Positions 26,026 through 35,074 are shown, numbered from the stretch's first letter. The stretch: 64,000 bases of DNA from Aquabacterium humicola (GCF_030167915.1 NZ_JARGNB010000001.1:1054001-1118000), one strand, 5' to 3'. Numbers and translations: made by a program. Notes: generated by a model from the letters alone, not told the origin.

Positions 26026-27444
26026 TCAGGTTGATGGCGGCGCGATGGCGGCTTCGGCCTCGGCCGGGGCGTCGGCCGCCGCTGCCGGCATCTGCGGAAT
26101 GCGCGCGCGCACCCGTGTGCCCCGGCCGGGCGCCGACGTGACTTCGAATTCGCCGCCGTCTGACTCGACGCGGTAGCGCATGCCGCGCAACCCGTGGCGC
26201 CCCTGCGCCTCGGCGCTGACGTCGAAGCCGCGCCCGTCGTCGTCGACCTCGATGCTCGCCATGCCGTCGTCATCGTCGGTCAACGTCACCTTGACGCTGC
26301 GCGCCTTCGCGTACTTGGCGATGTTGGTGAAGGCCTCCTGCACGAGGCGGAAGACCGTCAGCTCGGCCTCGGGCGTCAGGCGCACCGGCGCGAACGACGC
26401 GTCGACGTCCAGCCCGATGCGTTCGCCGAACTCGCGGCACTGGATCTCCAGCGCGGCCACGAGGCCCAGCGTGCTCAGCGACGACGGGCGCAGGTCCTCG
26501 ATGATGCGGCGCTTCAGCGCGATGCCGCTGTTGAGCGTGGCCGTCAGGTGGTCCAGGCGCTCCAGCGCCTCGGGGGCGGCATTGGCCAGCCGTGGCTTGA
26601 TGCGCGCGGCGTCGAGCTTGGCGGCGGTCAGCAGCGCGCCGAGCTCGTCGTGCAGCTCGCGCGCCAGGCGCTGGCGTTCGTCCTCGCGTGCGGTCTGCAG
26701 GTGGCGCGCGAGCTCGGTGAGGTCGGTGGTGCGGCGGCGCACCTGCACTTCGAGCCGGTCGCGCTCGGCCTGCAGTGCCTGCTGCTGGCTGCGGCGCTGC
26801 GTTTCCATCGACTGGCGCTGGCGCAGGAAGAGGATCAGCGCCAGCAGGCTCGCCCCGGTCAGCGTCGCGACGCCGATGCGGTTCAGCAGCAGCGTGCCGA
26901 AGATGCGCTTCAGGCTCTGCTCGGCACGCCGGTTCTCCAGCGCCATCAGCTGCTCGCTGCGCACGCGGATGAACTCCATCTGGTCGCGGCCGATGTTGGT
27001 CATCACCACCTCGCGCGCGGTGTCGATGCGGCCTTCGCGCGCGAGGCGTATGGTCTCCTTCGCTTCGCTGACACGCAGCGTCACCGTCTCGGCGAGCTGG
27101 CGCGCCACCGGCTGCGCGGCCGGGTCGCCCAGGTGCTCGTAGTAGTCGCGCAGGGTCAGCAGGCTCTGCTCGAGCTCGGCCACCGCGCTGTCGAAGGGCG
27201 CGAGGTACTCGTCGCGCAGGGTCAGCAGGTAGCCGCGCTGGCTCGATTCGACGTCGACCGTGCGCCGCATCACCGCGTAGACCGCCAGCCGCGCCTGGCC
27301 GACCTCGACCAGCCGGTCCAGCGTGGTGCGCGCCTGCTGGTAGCCGCCTTCGCTGACCGCGATGATCAGCCCGCCCGCCAGCACCGCCAGCGGCAGCGCG
27401 AATGCGCTGTCGCGGAACCGGCGCAGCCAGTCCGGAAGTTTCAC
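26026..27444 (-). CDS. Sensor histidine kinase, CHASE3 plus NarX/DegS-type kinase core
   Basis: This 472-residue membrane sensor has helix 1 at residues 16-32, a periplasmic four-helix CHASE3-like domain with the typical ESSQRGYLLT motif (about 35-175), a second helix near 190-208, a coiled coil, then a HisKA_3 domain with the phospho-acceptor His265 in ARELHDELGALL. A HATPase_c domain follows, with VFRLVQEAFTNIAKYAKA and VDDDGRGFD. The C-terminal 25 residues are alanine-rich. It is divergent from a NarL-type regulator 56 bases away, its probable partner. The signal is unknown. Confidence 0.9.
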   Translation of the reverse strand: MKLPDWLRRFRDSAFALPLAVLAGGLIIAVSEGGYQQARTTLDRLVEVGQARLAVYAVMRRTVDVESSQRGYLLTLRDEYLAPFDSAVAELEQSLLTLRDYYEHLGDPAAQPVARQLAETVTLRVSEAKETIRLAREGRIDTAREVVMTNIGRDQMEFIRVRSEQLMALENRRAEQSLKRIFGTLLLNRIGVATLTGASLLALILFLRQRQSMETQRRSQQQALQAERDRLEVQVRRRTTDLTELARHLQTAREDERQRLARELHDELGALLTAAKLDAARIKPRLANAAPEALERLDHLTATLNSGIALKRRIIEDLRPSSLSTLGLVAALEIQCREFGERIGLDVDASFAPVRLTPEAELTVFRLVQEAFTNIAKYAKARSVKVTLTDDDDGMASIEVDDDGRGFDVSAEAQGRHGLRGMRYRVESDGGEFEVTSAPGRGTRVRARIPQMPAAAADAPAEAEAAIAPPST

Positions 27445-27500
27445 CGTGCGCCCTCCCCAGGCCTACACTCGCGCGAGCATCGCCAGGAGGCTGCCCGCGC

Positions 27501-28133
27501 ATGATCCGCATCGCGATCGTCGACGACCATGCCGTGGTGCGCGCCGGGCTGCGGCAGTTCTTCTCCGACCAGGTCGACCTGCGCGTCACCGGCGAGGCGG
27601 CCAACGGCCGCGAGGCGCTCGACCTGCTGCGCGCCGGCGAGATCGACGTGATGCTGATGGACCTGTCGATGCCGGGCCAGGGCGGCGTCGACGCGCTGGC
27701 GGCGATCAAGGCGCGCGCGCCCGACCTGCCGGTGCTGATCCTGTCCGGCCTGCCCGAGGAACACTACGCCACCGCCCTGCTGAAGCAGGGCGCCAGCGGC
27801 TACCTGACCAAGGACTGCGATCCCGAGGACATCCTGCGCGCGATCCGCACCGTCGTGCGCGGCCGCAAGTACATCACCCCGTCGGTCGCCGAGCGGCTGG
27901 CCGACAGCCTGGCCGGCGACGCCGACAAGCCGCCGCACGAGCTGCTGTCCGAGCGCGAGTTCCAGGTCTTCCTGCGCCTGGCCAGGGGGGAGACGATCGG
28001 TCATATGGCCGACAGCATGTCGCTGTCGGTGAAGACCGTCAGCACCTACCGCACGCGCGTCATGGAGAAGATGAAGCTGTCGACCAACAGCGACCTGACC
28101 TACTACGCGCTGAAGAACGGCCTGATCCAGTGA
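27501..28133 (+). CDS. NarL/FixJ-type response regulator
   Basis: This 210-residue DNA-binding regulator has a receiver domain with acidic pocket Asp8/Asp9, phospho-acceptor Asp54 (LMDLSMP) and the conserved Lys in YLTKDCD. The LuxR-type helix-turn-helix is at about residues 148-208 (LSEREFQVFLRLARG ... SLSVKTVSTYRTRVMEKM). The ATG at 27501 is preceded by AGGAGG. It is divergent from, and probably phosphorylated by, the CHASE3 kinase at 26026-27444. A NarL-family-like palindrome at 29014 is a candidate target. Confidence 0.93.
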   Translation: MIRIAIVDDHAVVRAGLRQFFSDQVDLRVTGEAANGREALDLLRAGEIDVMLMDLSMPGQGGVDALAAIKARAPDLPVLILSGLPEEHYATALLKQGASGYLTKDCDPEDILRAIRTVVRGRKYITPSVAERLADSLAGDADKPPHELLSEREFQVFLRLARGETIGHMADSMSLSVKTVSTYRTRVMEKMKLSTNSDLTYYALKNGLIQ

Positions 28134-28168
28134 GGTCCGTCCCTCGGCCGACGAGCCCGTCGGCCGGT

Positions 28169-28660
28169 TCATGACCGCTGCTCGCCGGCGCCGAGCTCGG
28201 CGCAGAAGGCGATCAGCTCGTCGAGCTCGCTGGACTTGTCGAAGACGCGGTCGGCGCCCAGCGCGGCGCAGCGGCGGCGGATGTCGGGCGTCGCATAGTT
28301 GCTCAGCACCACCAGCTTGCCGGCGCGTCCGCTGGCCTGCGCGGCAGCCAGCACCGGCAGCCCGGAGCCGACCTTCAGGAAGACGTCGATCAGCAGCAGG
28401 TCGCAGTAGCCTTCGGCCGAGTCCAGCCATTCCAGCGCGCGCTTCTCGTCCTCGGCGTAGCCCACCACGTCGACGGGCAGCAGGTCCTCGAGCATCGCGA
28501 CGAGGTTCTGGCGGATCACCGCGCTGTCCTCGACGATGAAGCAGCGCAGCCGGCGCGCTGCGCCGGCGACCGAAGCGCGCTGGGAGAGGTGGGAATCGGG
28601 TTCGCGCACGACAGGCTGCAGGCGTGTTGCGGGAATCGGATGCTTTCCGGGGTCGTGCAT
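28169..28660 (-). CDS. Stand-alone receiver-domain protein
   Basis: This 163-residue protein consists of a 38-residue N-terminal tail and one receiver domain. The acidic pair is in FIVEDSA, the phospho-acceptor is Asp92 in LLLIDVFLKVGSG, and the switch region contains VVLSNYATPDIRR and DRVFDKSSE with the conserved Lys. There is no output domain. Convergent with the NarL-type regulator gene, it may be a phosphate sink or a second target of the same kinase. Confidence 0.85.
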   Translation of the reverse strand: MHDPGKHPIPATRLQPVVREPDSHLSQRASVAGAARRLRCFIVEDSAVIRQNLVAMLEDLLPVDVVGYAEDEKRALEWLDSAEGYCDLLLIDVFLKVGSGLPVLAAAQASGRAGKLVVLSNYATPDIRRRCAALGADRVFDKSSELDELIAFCAELGAGEQRS

Positions 28661-28739
28661 TATCGAAGTCCCGGGCTGAAACCCAAGCAGTCGTGCATTC
28701 GCAGTCGTCCTGCTGTGCGGCAGCCGGCTCGCCCGGCGC

Positions 28740-28940
28740 TCAGCCCGGCAGCGCCAGCATCGCCGCCGCGACAGCCGCCAGAAGCGAACGGGCGCCGCTG
28801 CGGCCGCTGCGCCGGCGCGACGCACCGGGCAGGGTGCCGGCAGGCAGAGTCAGGTGCGGCGTCGCCGCTTCGTAGCCCAGCAGCGTGTCATCGATCTTGC
28901 TGTCGATCTCGCGGGGCCGGGGGCGGCGGCTGAGCTTCAT
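28740..28940 (-). CDS. Small hypothetical protein (66 aa)
   Basis: This small gene was not recognised. The product starts MKLSRRPRPREIDSKIDD, has a basic arginine/serine stretch and ends in a short hydrophobic segment (SLLAAVAAAMLALPG) that could touch the membrane. An AGGAGA ribosome site sits seven bases before the ATG at 28940, better than expected by chance. It lies beside the two-component genes, and a palindrome about 75 bases upstream could be bound by the NarL-type regulator. Confidence 0.45.
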   Translation of the reverse strand: MKLSRRPRPREIDSKIDDTLLGYEAATPHLTLPAGTLPGASRRRSGRSGARSLLAAVAAAMLALPG

Positions 28941-29013
28941 CGGCTGTCTCCTGGTACCGCGCCCACTCTAGGCAGCGAGCGCTGGCCGCCGAATCGGCGC
29001 AGCACCGTTTCGC

Positions 29014-29033
29014 GTGTAGGACAACGCCTATAC
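29014..29033. promoter_or_regulatory. Palindrome GTNTAGG-N6-CCTANAC
   Basis: GTGTAGG ACAACG CCTATAC is an interrupted palindrome in the gap between the small gene starting at 28940 and rdgC at 29125. The core TAGG-N6-CCTA has the size and symmetry of sites bound by NarL/FixJ-family regulators. It is flanked on both sides by CCGTTTCG, a short direct repeat. Binding by the regulator at 27501 is inferred. Confidence 0.4.
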
Positions 29034-29124
29034 GCCGTTTCGTGCGCAGCGCCGGAGCCGAGGCGCCCGGACCCGGCAGGCACAATCGCGCTCCCTCGGT
29101 TCACCCCTTCCGGTCCCCTCTTCC

Positions 29125-30156
29125 GTGTTCAAGAATCTGATCGTTCATCGCCTCGCGCCCGGCTGGTCGGCGACCCCGGCGGACCTCGAAGCCGCCCTCG
29201 ACGCGGCGCGTTTCCTCGAATGCGGCGCGACGCAGCCGCGCTCGGCCGGCTGGGTCGAACCCCGCGGCGTGGCCCACGGCCCGCTGGTCGAGGTGGTCGA
29301 CGGCCAGTGGCTGCTGCAGTTGCTGATCGAGCAGAAGGTGCTGCCCGGCGCCGTCGTGCGCCGCCAGGTCGAGGCGCTGGCCGAACGCATCGAGCGCGAC
29401 AGCGGCCGCAAGCCCGGCAAGAAGCAGCTGCGCGAGCTGAAGGAACAGGTGCAGCTGGCGCTGCTGCCGCAGGCCTTCACCAAGCGCGTGCACGTCAAGC
29501 TGTGGATCGCGCCGGCCGAACGCCTGCTGCTGATCGACGCCGGCAGCACCAAGGTGGCCGACGAGGTGATCACGCTGCTGACGAAGTCGCTGCCCGGCTT
29601 CGCCGCGCCGGCGGTGCAGACAGCGCTGTCACCGGCCGCGGCGATGGCCGACTGGCTGGTGAGCGGCGAAGCGCCGTCGGGATTCACCGTCGACCGCGAC
29701 TGCGAGCTCAAGGCCAGCGACGGCGAAAAACCCGCCGTGCGCTACGCCCGCCACGCGCTCGACATCGACGAGATCCGCGGCCACATCACCGCCGGCAAGC
29801 AGCCCACGCGCCTGGCGCTGACCTGGAACGGCCGTGTCTCGTTCATGCTGACCGAGTCCGGGCAGATCAAGAAGCTGGCCTTCCTGGACGGCGTGTTCGA
29901 GGGCCGCAAGGCGAGCAAGGATGACGGCTTCGACGCCGACGCCGCGATCGCCACCGGCGAGCTCGCGCCGCTGCTGGGCGACCTGATCGACGCGCTCGGC
30001 GGCGAGCAGGCGATCGGCGGCGGCGGCGGCGCACCGGCGCCGGCGCCCGCGGCGACGGCCCCGGCGGCGGCACAAGCGACGACACAAGCGGCGGCACGAG
30101 CGACCGGCACCACCGACCTGCCGCCCTGGGAGACGGCGGAGGCCGCCGCCAGCTGA
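29125..30156 (+). CDS. rdgC: Recombination-associated protein RdgC
   Basis: RdgC forms a ring-shaped dimer around DNA and limits RecA action; it acts on the nucleoid. The 343-residue product starts with GTG at 29125 (MFKNLIVHRL, the typical RdgC N-terminus) and contains WLLQLLIEQKVLPGAVVRR, SGRKPGKKQLRELKEQV and a C-terminal segment typical of the family. The last 40 residues are an alanine/proline-rich tail of low complexity, longer than in E. coli RdgC. It is convergent with mrp. Confidence 0.93.
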   Translation: MFKNLIVHRLAPGWSATPADLEAALDAARFLECGATQPRSAGWVEPRGVAHGPLVEVVDGQWLLQLLIEQKVLPGAVVRRQVEALAERIERDSGRKPGKKQLRELKEQVQLALLPQAFTKRVHVKLWIAPAERLLLIDAGSTKVADEVITLLTKSLPGFAAPAVQTALSPAAAMADWLVSGEAPSGFTVDRDCELKASDGEKPAVRYARHALDIDEIRGHITAGKQPTRLALTWNGRVSFMLTESGQIKKLAFLDGVFEGRKASKDDGFDADAAIATGELAPLLGDLIDALGGEQAIGGGGGAPAPAPAATAPAAAQATTQAAARATGTTDLPPWETAEAAAS

Positions 30157-30167
30157 CGTGTCTGGCG

Positions 30168-30186
30168 GCGCCGCGCTTCGCGGCGC
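30168..30186. terminator. Terminator-like hairpin between rdgC and mrp
   Basis: GCGCCGCG CTT CGCGGCGC is a perfect 8-base stem with a 3-base loop in the 37-base gap between two convergent genes. No clear T tract follows on either strand. Confidence 0.45.
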
Positions 30187-30193
30187 TGCAGGA

Positions 30194-31288
30194 TCAGGTG
30201 TTCTTGCTCAGCGTGATGGTCGGGAACTTCGCGCTGAAGTCCTTGGCCCTCTCGGCGATCTTCACCGCCACCTGGCGGGCGATCGCGCGGTAGGTCGCGG
30301 CGACCTCGCTGTCAGGTGCGGCGACCACCGTCGGCGCGCCCGAGTCGGCCTGCTCGCGGATCGCGCGCGTCAGCGGCAGCGCGCCGAGGTAGTCCATGTT
30401 GTATTCGGCGGCCATGCGCTTGCCGCCGTCGGCGCCGAAGATGTGCTCGGTGTGGCCGCAGTTCGGGCAGCTGTAGACGGCCATGTTCTCGATCAGCCCG
30501 AGGATCGGCACGCCGACCTTCTCGAACATCGCGACGCCCTTCTTCGCATCGAGCAGCGCGATGTCCTGCGGCGTCGTGACGATCACCGCGCCGGTCAGCG
30601 GCACGCGCTGCGACAGCGTCAGCTGGATGTCGCCGGTGCCCGGCGGCAGGTCGACGATCAGGTAGTCGATGTCGCGCCAGTTGGTCTGCCGCAGCAGCTG
30701 CTCCAGGGCCTGCGTGGCCATCGGGCCGCGCCAGATCATCGCCTGGTCGGGTTCGACGAGGAAGCCGATCGACATCACCTGCACGCCGTGGCCGACCAGC
30801 GGCTCCATGGTCTTGCCGTCGGCGCTCTCGGGCCGGCCGGCGACGCCCAGCATCATCGGCTGGCTCGGGCCGTAGATGTCGGCATCGAGCACGCCGACCG
30901 ACGCGCCTTCGGCCGCCAGCGCCAGCGCGAGGTTGGCCGCCGTCGTGCTCTTGCCGACGCCGCCTTTGCCCGAGGCGACCGCGATGATGTTCTTCACCGA
31001 CGGCAGCAGCTGCACGCCGCGCTGCACGACGTGCGCAATCACCCGGCTCTGCACGATCGCGTTGACCTTGTCGACGCCGGCCACGCTGCGCGCCGCATCG
31101 ACCAGCTGCGCGTGCAGCTGCGGGATCAGGCTCTTCGCCGGGTAGCCCAGCGTGACCTCGAACGAGACGTCGCCGCCGCGGATCTGCAGGTTCTTCAGCT
31201 GGCGGCCGGACACGTAGTCCTTGCCGGTGTGGGGATCGGTGACGGTCTTGAGCGCTTCGAGCAGCGCGGCTTCGGTGACGGTGGCCAT
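30194..31288 (-). CDS. mrp: Iron-sulfur cluster carrier ATPase Mrp/ApbC
   Basis: Mrp/ApbC is a cytoplasmic P-loop scaffold that carries Fe-S clusters to target proteins. The 364-residue protein has an N-terminal MIP18/DUF59-like domain (residues 5-85), a deviant Walker A ASGKGGVGKSTT near residue 105, DADIYGPSQP, LIVDLPPGTGD, and the cluster-binding CPNC motif in YSCPNCGHTEHIFG. The start at ATG 31288 is chosen because the DUF59 domain begins immediately after it. The tail of about 25 residues is normal. Confidence 0.94.
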   Translation of the reverse strand: MATVTEAALLEALKTVTDPHTGKDYVSGRQLKNLQIRGGDVSFEVTLGYPAKSLIPQLHAQLVDAARSVAGVDKVNAIVQSRVIAHVVQRGVQLLPSVKNIIAVASGKGGVGKSTTAANLALALAAEGASVGVLDADIYGPSQPMMLGVAGRPESADGKTMEPLVGHGVQVMSIGFLVEPDQAMIWRGPMATQALEQLLRQTNWRDIDYLIVDLPPGTGDIQLTLSQRVPLTGAVIVTTPQDIALLDAKKGVAMFEKVGVPILGLIENMAVYSCPNCGHTEHIFGADGGKRMAAEYNMDYLGALPLTRAIREQADSGAPTVVAAPDSEVAATYRAIARQVAVKIAERAKDFSAKFPTITLSKNT

Positions 31289-31411
31289 AGGCAGGCAGTC
31301 TATCGCCCTGCACCCATCCCCTCCCGCCGTCCCGCGGGCGACAGCGCTGCCGGCGGGGGTGCTGCCTAGAATGAATCGACCCCTGGCTGCCCCAGGCCGC
31401 GACCGCACGCC

Positions 31412-32962
31412 ATGACCATTGCCTCGACGACGGCCGCACCGGCCGATTTCCGCGACCTCGCCGCGCTGGTGCGCGCGCATGCCGACGCCCGGCCGACGGC
31501 GCCGGCGGTCGTCTGCGGCGACGAGGGCATGGACTACCGGCGCTTCGACGCCCGCGCCGACCGCATCGCCGCCTCGCTGCAGCGCGACGGCCTGCAGCCG
31601 CGCGACACGATCGCGATCTGCGCGCCGTCCAGCATCGACTACCTCGCGCTCTTCATCGGTGCGCTGCGCGCCGGCGTCGCCGTCGCGCCGCTCGCGCCGA
31701 GCTCGACCGCGGCGCAGCTGGTCGCGATGGTGGGCGATGCCGATGCGCGCCTGTTCTTCGTCGATGCTGCCGTCGCAGACTCGCTGGCCGCCGCGGGCGC
31801 CACGCTGCCGCCGGGCGCGCGAAGCGTGCGGCTCGACGACAGCGCCGGCGACCTGCGCTTCGGCGACTGGCTGGCGCCCGCGGGCACCGCCCCCGCGCCG
31901 GTGGCCATCGATCCCGACTGGGCCTTCAACCTGATCTACTCGTCCGGCACCACCGGCACGCCCAAGGGCATCGTGCAGCCGCATGCGATGCGCTGGGCGC
32001 ACATCCAGCGTGCGGCGATGTCGGGCTACGGGCCGGACACGGTCACGCTGACCGCGACGCCGCTCTATTCCAATACCACGCTGGTCTCGGTGATCCCCAC
32101 GCTCGCCTACGGCGGCTGCGTCGTGCTGATGCCGAAGTTCGAGGCCGGCCAGTACCTGGCGCTCGCCGAGCGCCACCGCGCGACGCACACGATGCTGGTG
32201 CCGGTGCAGTACCAGCGGCTGATGGCGCGGCCGGACTTCGACCGCTTCGACCTGTCGGCCTTCCGCTTCAAGTTCTGCACCAGCGCACCCTTCCATGCCG
32301 AGCTGAAGGCGGACGTGCTCGCGCGCTGGCCCGGCGCGCTGGTGGAGTACTACGGCATGACCGAAGGCGGCGGCACCTGCATCCTGCAGGCCCATCTGCA
32401 TCCGGACAAGCTGCACACGGTCGGCCAGCCGGCCGAGGGCCACGACATCCGGCTGATCGACGAAGACGGCCGCGAGGTGCCGCCCGGCGAGAGCGGCGAG
32501 GTCGTCGGCCGCTCGCCCGGGATGATGAGCGGCTACCACAAGCAGCCTGCGAAGACCGCCGAAGCCGAGTGGTTCGACGCCGAAGGCCGGCGCTACATCC
32601 GCACCGGCGATGTCGGCCGCTTCGATGCCGACGGCTTCCTGGTCCTGCACGACCGCCGCAAGGACATGATCATCAGCGGCGGCTTCAACATCTACCCGAG
32701 CGACCTCGAGGCGGTGCTGCGCCGCCATCCCGCCGTCGCCGATGCCGCGGTCATCGGCATCCCGTCGGCGGAGTGGGGCGAGACGCCGGTGGCCTGCGTA
32801 GTGCTGCGCGCGCCTGCCGACGCCGACGCCATCCGCCAATGGGTCAATGATCAGGTCGGCAAGACGCAGCGCCTGGCTGCCGTGCGCGTGCTCGACGAAC
32901 TGCCGCGCAGCGCGATCGGCAAGGTGCTCAAGCGGGATCTGCGCGAGCGCTTCGCAAAGTAA
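31412..32962 (+). CDS. AMP-binding acyl-CoA synthetase / ligase
   Basis: This 516-residue member of the ANL superfamily should activate a carboxylic acid with ATP and join it to CoA. The ATP loop is YSSGTTGTPKG (about residue 171), then YYGMTEGGGT, the TGDVGRFDADGFL segment, the hinge region DRRKDMIISGGFNIYPSDLE and the catalytic lysine in SAIGKVLKRDLR. The substrate is not evident; similarity is to medium-chain or aryl acyl-CoA ligases. It is divergent from mrp and stands alone. Confidence 0.88.
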   Translation: MTIASTTAAPADFRDLAALVRAHADARPTAPAVVCGDEGMDYRRFDARADRIAASLQRDGLQPRDTIAICAPSSIDYLALFIGALRAGVAVAPLAPSSTAAQLVAMVGDADARLFFVDAAVADSLAAAGATLPPGARSVRLDDSAGDLRFGDWLAPAGTAPAPVAIDPDWAFNLIYSSGTTGTPKGIVQPHAMRWAHIQRAAMSGYGPDTVTLTATPLYSNTTLVSVIPTLAYGGCVVLMPKFEAGQYLALAERHRATHTMLVPVQYQRLMARPDFDRFDLSAFRFKFCTSAPFHAELKADVLARWPGALVEYYGMTEGGGTCILQAHLHPDKLHTVGQPAEGHDIRLIDEDGREVPPGESGEVVGRSPGMMSGYHKQPAKTAEAEWFDAEGRRYIRTGDVGRFDADGFLVLHDRRKDMIISGGFNIYPSDLEAVLRRHPAVADAAVIGIPSAEWGETPVACVVLRAPADADAIRQWVNDQVGKTQRLAAVRVLDELPRSAIGKVLKRDLRERFAK

Positions 32963-33288
32963 CGGCGCAGGTTCATCGCGAGGCCGTCCGGCGTCCGCTG
33001 AGGGACGTCCGCGCTGGCACGTCACGTGCATGCAAACGTGTCGATCCCCCTGGAAACGACCGATTTGCCTACCTCAACGGCGATGAAACTTCAAGCACAT
33101 GACGGCCCGTAACCGCGTTGACGCTTTAAGGTGTTGCACCGAGCGAACACGAGATTCATTCAAGCTATATTCACGCCCTTCGCAGCCGGGCGAGCTGCCA
33201 TGGGCCGGGTCTGGCCCCTGATATCAATACACACCCAAGTCGCAGAGACCCGATGCACTCGCGCGTCGGGCCTTCTGGAGGTCAACGA
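32963..33288. other. 326-base non-coding gap upstream of tonB
   Basis: No gene was seen here. The right half is unusually AT-rich for this genome and probably holds the promoter of the tonB operon; TATATT at 33166-33171 is a candidate -10 element. No convincing Fur box (GATAATGATAATCATTATC-like) was found. Confidence 0.5.
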
Positions 33289-33963
33289 GTGGATTACGCT
33301 CAACAGCAACGCAACCCTGGCAAGCACCTGACCGGGTTCTCGATAGTCGTCGTCCTGCACATCATCCTGGGTTACGCGCTCGTCGCCGGCCTCGGCCGCA
33401 AGATCGTCGAAGTGATCAAGGCGCCGATCGAAACCAAGATCATCGAAGAGGTCAAGCCGCCCCCGCCGCCGCCGCCGGAGAACCTGCCGCCGCCGCCGAA
33501 GATGGCACCACCGCCGCCGTCCTTCGTGCCGCCGCCGGAAGTGCAGATCGCGAACCCGCCGCCGGCGCCTTCGATCACCGTGACGCGTGAAGCACCGCCG
33601 CCGGCACCGCCGGTGGCGCTGGCGCCGCCGCCGGCACCGGCCGCTCCGCCGGCCCCGGCCGCGCCGCGCCAGGCCGTCGCCGCGCAGATCAACGTCGCCG
33701 GCTGCGACAAGCCCGAGTACCCGGCCGCGGCCACGCGCGCCGAAGCCACCGGCACCACGCGCATCCGCTTCACCGTAGATGCCCAGGGCAAGGTCTCCAA
33801 GGCCGAGATCCTGCGTCAGTCCGGCGCTTCGCGCGAGCATCGCCTGCTCGACCGCGCCGCTGCAGATGCGTTGAGCAAGTGCCCGTTCAAGCCTGGTACG
33901 GACGAGAACGGCAAGCCCGTCGGTGCGACCGCCGAGGTCGACTACGTCTGGAAGCTCGAATAA
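33289..33963 (+). CDS. tonB: TonB energy-transducing protein
   Basis: TonB couples inner-membrane proton flow to outer-membrane receptors. The 224-residue product has a cytoplasmic start, one N-terminal helix (residues 17-38, FSIVVVLHIILGYALVAGL), a long proline-rich spacer (about residues 56-135, many PPP repeats) that can span the periplasm, and a C-terminal TonB domain (about 140-224) beginning near CDKPEYPAAATRAE. The start is GTG 33289, eight bases after GGAGG. It leads the operon tonB-exbB-exbD-exbD-TPR. Confidence 0.93.
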   Translation: MDYAQQQRNPGKHLTGFSIVVVLHIILGYALVAGLGRKIVEVIKAPIETKIIEEVKPPPPPPPENLPPPPKMAPPPPSFVPPPEVQIANPPPAPSITVTREAPPPAPPVALAPPPAPAAPPAPAAPRQAVAAQINVAGCDKPEYPAAATRAEATGTTRIRFTVDAQGKVSKAEILRQSGASREHRLLDRAAADALSKCPFKPGTDENGKPVGATAEVDYVWKLE

Positions 33964-34062
33964 GCGGTCGACCCGCTTTCGCCTCGCCCGTCTTTCCTTT
34001 CACCCCGCGCAGCACGACATCCGAACGAGAACTGCGCGACTGTCCCTGCCTGGAGTCACCCC

Positions 34063-34896
34063 ATGTTCCTGAACAAACTCTTGCGCGCGCCGCTGGCGGC
34101 CGCTCTGTTGGCGATCGCCGCCCTGGCCACCACCGCCGCCCCGACCCCCGCGCTCGCTCAGGCCGCCTCGGCCCCGGCCAACGCCGCCCCGGCACCGGCC
34201 ATCGCCACCGAGCCGGCCGTGAAGGTCGAGAAGGCGGAAGTCGCGAACCCCTACGGCCTCGAAGCGCTGTGGACGCAGGGTGACTTCGTTGCCCGCGGCA
34301 CGCTGATCATCATGATCATCATGTCGATGGGCAGCTGGTACATCATGTTCACGAAGCTGTGGGAGCAGCGCAAGCTGCTGAAGGCGGCCGACGCCGTCAG
34401 CGAAGGCTTCTGGAAGTCCGGCTCGGTCGCCAAGGGCGCCTCGACGCTGGACGAAGGCAGCGCCTTCCGCTTCATCGCCGAGTCGGGCATCAAAGCCGAC
34501 GAGCACCATGAAGGCACGCTGACCGAGCAGATCGACCGCCACACCTGGATCGGCATGAGCGTGCAGCGCGCCGTCGACAACATCAACAGCCGCCTGCAGG
34601 ACGGCCTGGCCTTCCTGGCGACGGTCGGTTCCACCGCCCCGTTCGTCGGCCTGTTCGGCACCGTGTGGGGCATCTACCACGCGCTGACGGCCATCGGCAT
34701 CTCGGGTCAGGCGTCGATCGACAAGGTGGCCGGCCCGGTGGGTGAAGCGCTGATCATGACGGCCTTCGGCCTGGCGGTCGCGGTGCCCGCGGTGATGGGC
34801 TACAACTGGCTGATCCGCCGCAACAAGACCGTGATGGAGCGCGTGCGCGCCTTCTCGGCCGACATCCACAACGTGCTGCTGGCCGGCAAGCGTTGA
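34063..34896 (+). CDS. exbB: ExbB proton channel subunit (MotA/TolQ/ExbB family)
   Basis: This 277-residue inner-membrane protein forms the pentameric channel that powers TonB. Unlike E. coli ExbB it begins with a cleavable-looking signal sequence (to about residue 32, ALAQA) and a short periplasmic extension. Three helices follow: about residues 80-100, and two in the conserved MotA/ExbB block (FLATVGSTAPFVGLFGTVWG near residue 185, and AFGLAVAVPAVMGYNWLIRR near 230). The next gene, exbD, is 178 bases downstream behind two hairpins. Confidence 0.94.
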   Translation: MFLNKLLRAPLAAALLAIAALATTAAPTPALAQAASAPANAAPAPAIATEPAVKVEKAEVANPYGLEALWTQGDFVARGTLIIMIIMSMGSWYIMFTKLWEQRKLLKAADAVSEGFWKSGSVAKGASTLDEGSAFRFIAESGIKADEHHEGTLTEQIDRHTWIGMSVQRAVDNINSRLQDGLAFLATVGSTAPFVGLFGTVWGIYHALTAIGISGQASIDKVAGPVGEALIMTAFGLAVAVPAVMGYNWLIRRNKTVMERVRAFSADIHNVLLAGKR

Positions 34897-34900
34897 ACCC

Positions 34901-34965
34901 GCGGCCGCCCGGCGGCCGCCCCGAGGGGGTTGTCGAAACCGGACCGGTCCACCCGATCCGGTTTC
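34901..34965 (+). terminator. Two hairpins between exbB and exbD
   Basis: GCGGCCGC-CCG-GCGGCCGC (34901-34919) and GAAACCGGA-N13-TCCGGTTTC (34935-34965) are strong stem-loops just after the exbB stop. Neither has a T tract. They may give partial termination or protect the exbB end of the transcript, giving more ExbB than ExbD. Confidence 0.45.
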
Positions 34966-35074
34966 GCGCTTCGGTCGACACCGCCCCCTGGTCGCAACGC
35001 GGCCGGTCCCCGACGGGGACTACCAGCCGCGTTGCGGACTTCCCGCAAGGGAACACAGATTGAGGACCTGAATC

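Noticed and set aside
31289-33031. N-terminal extension of mrp across the acyl-CoA synthetase region
   Set aside because: It is antisense to a complete acyl-CoA synthetase, and the Mrp DUF59 domain starts right at ATG 31288.
32963-33288. Fur box before tonB
   Set aside because: No 19-base Fur-like palindrome was found; only an AT-rich promoter-like stretch is visible.
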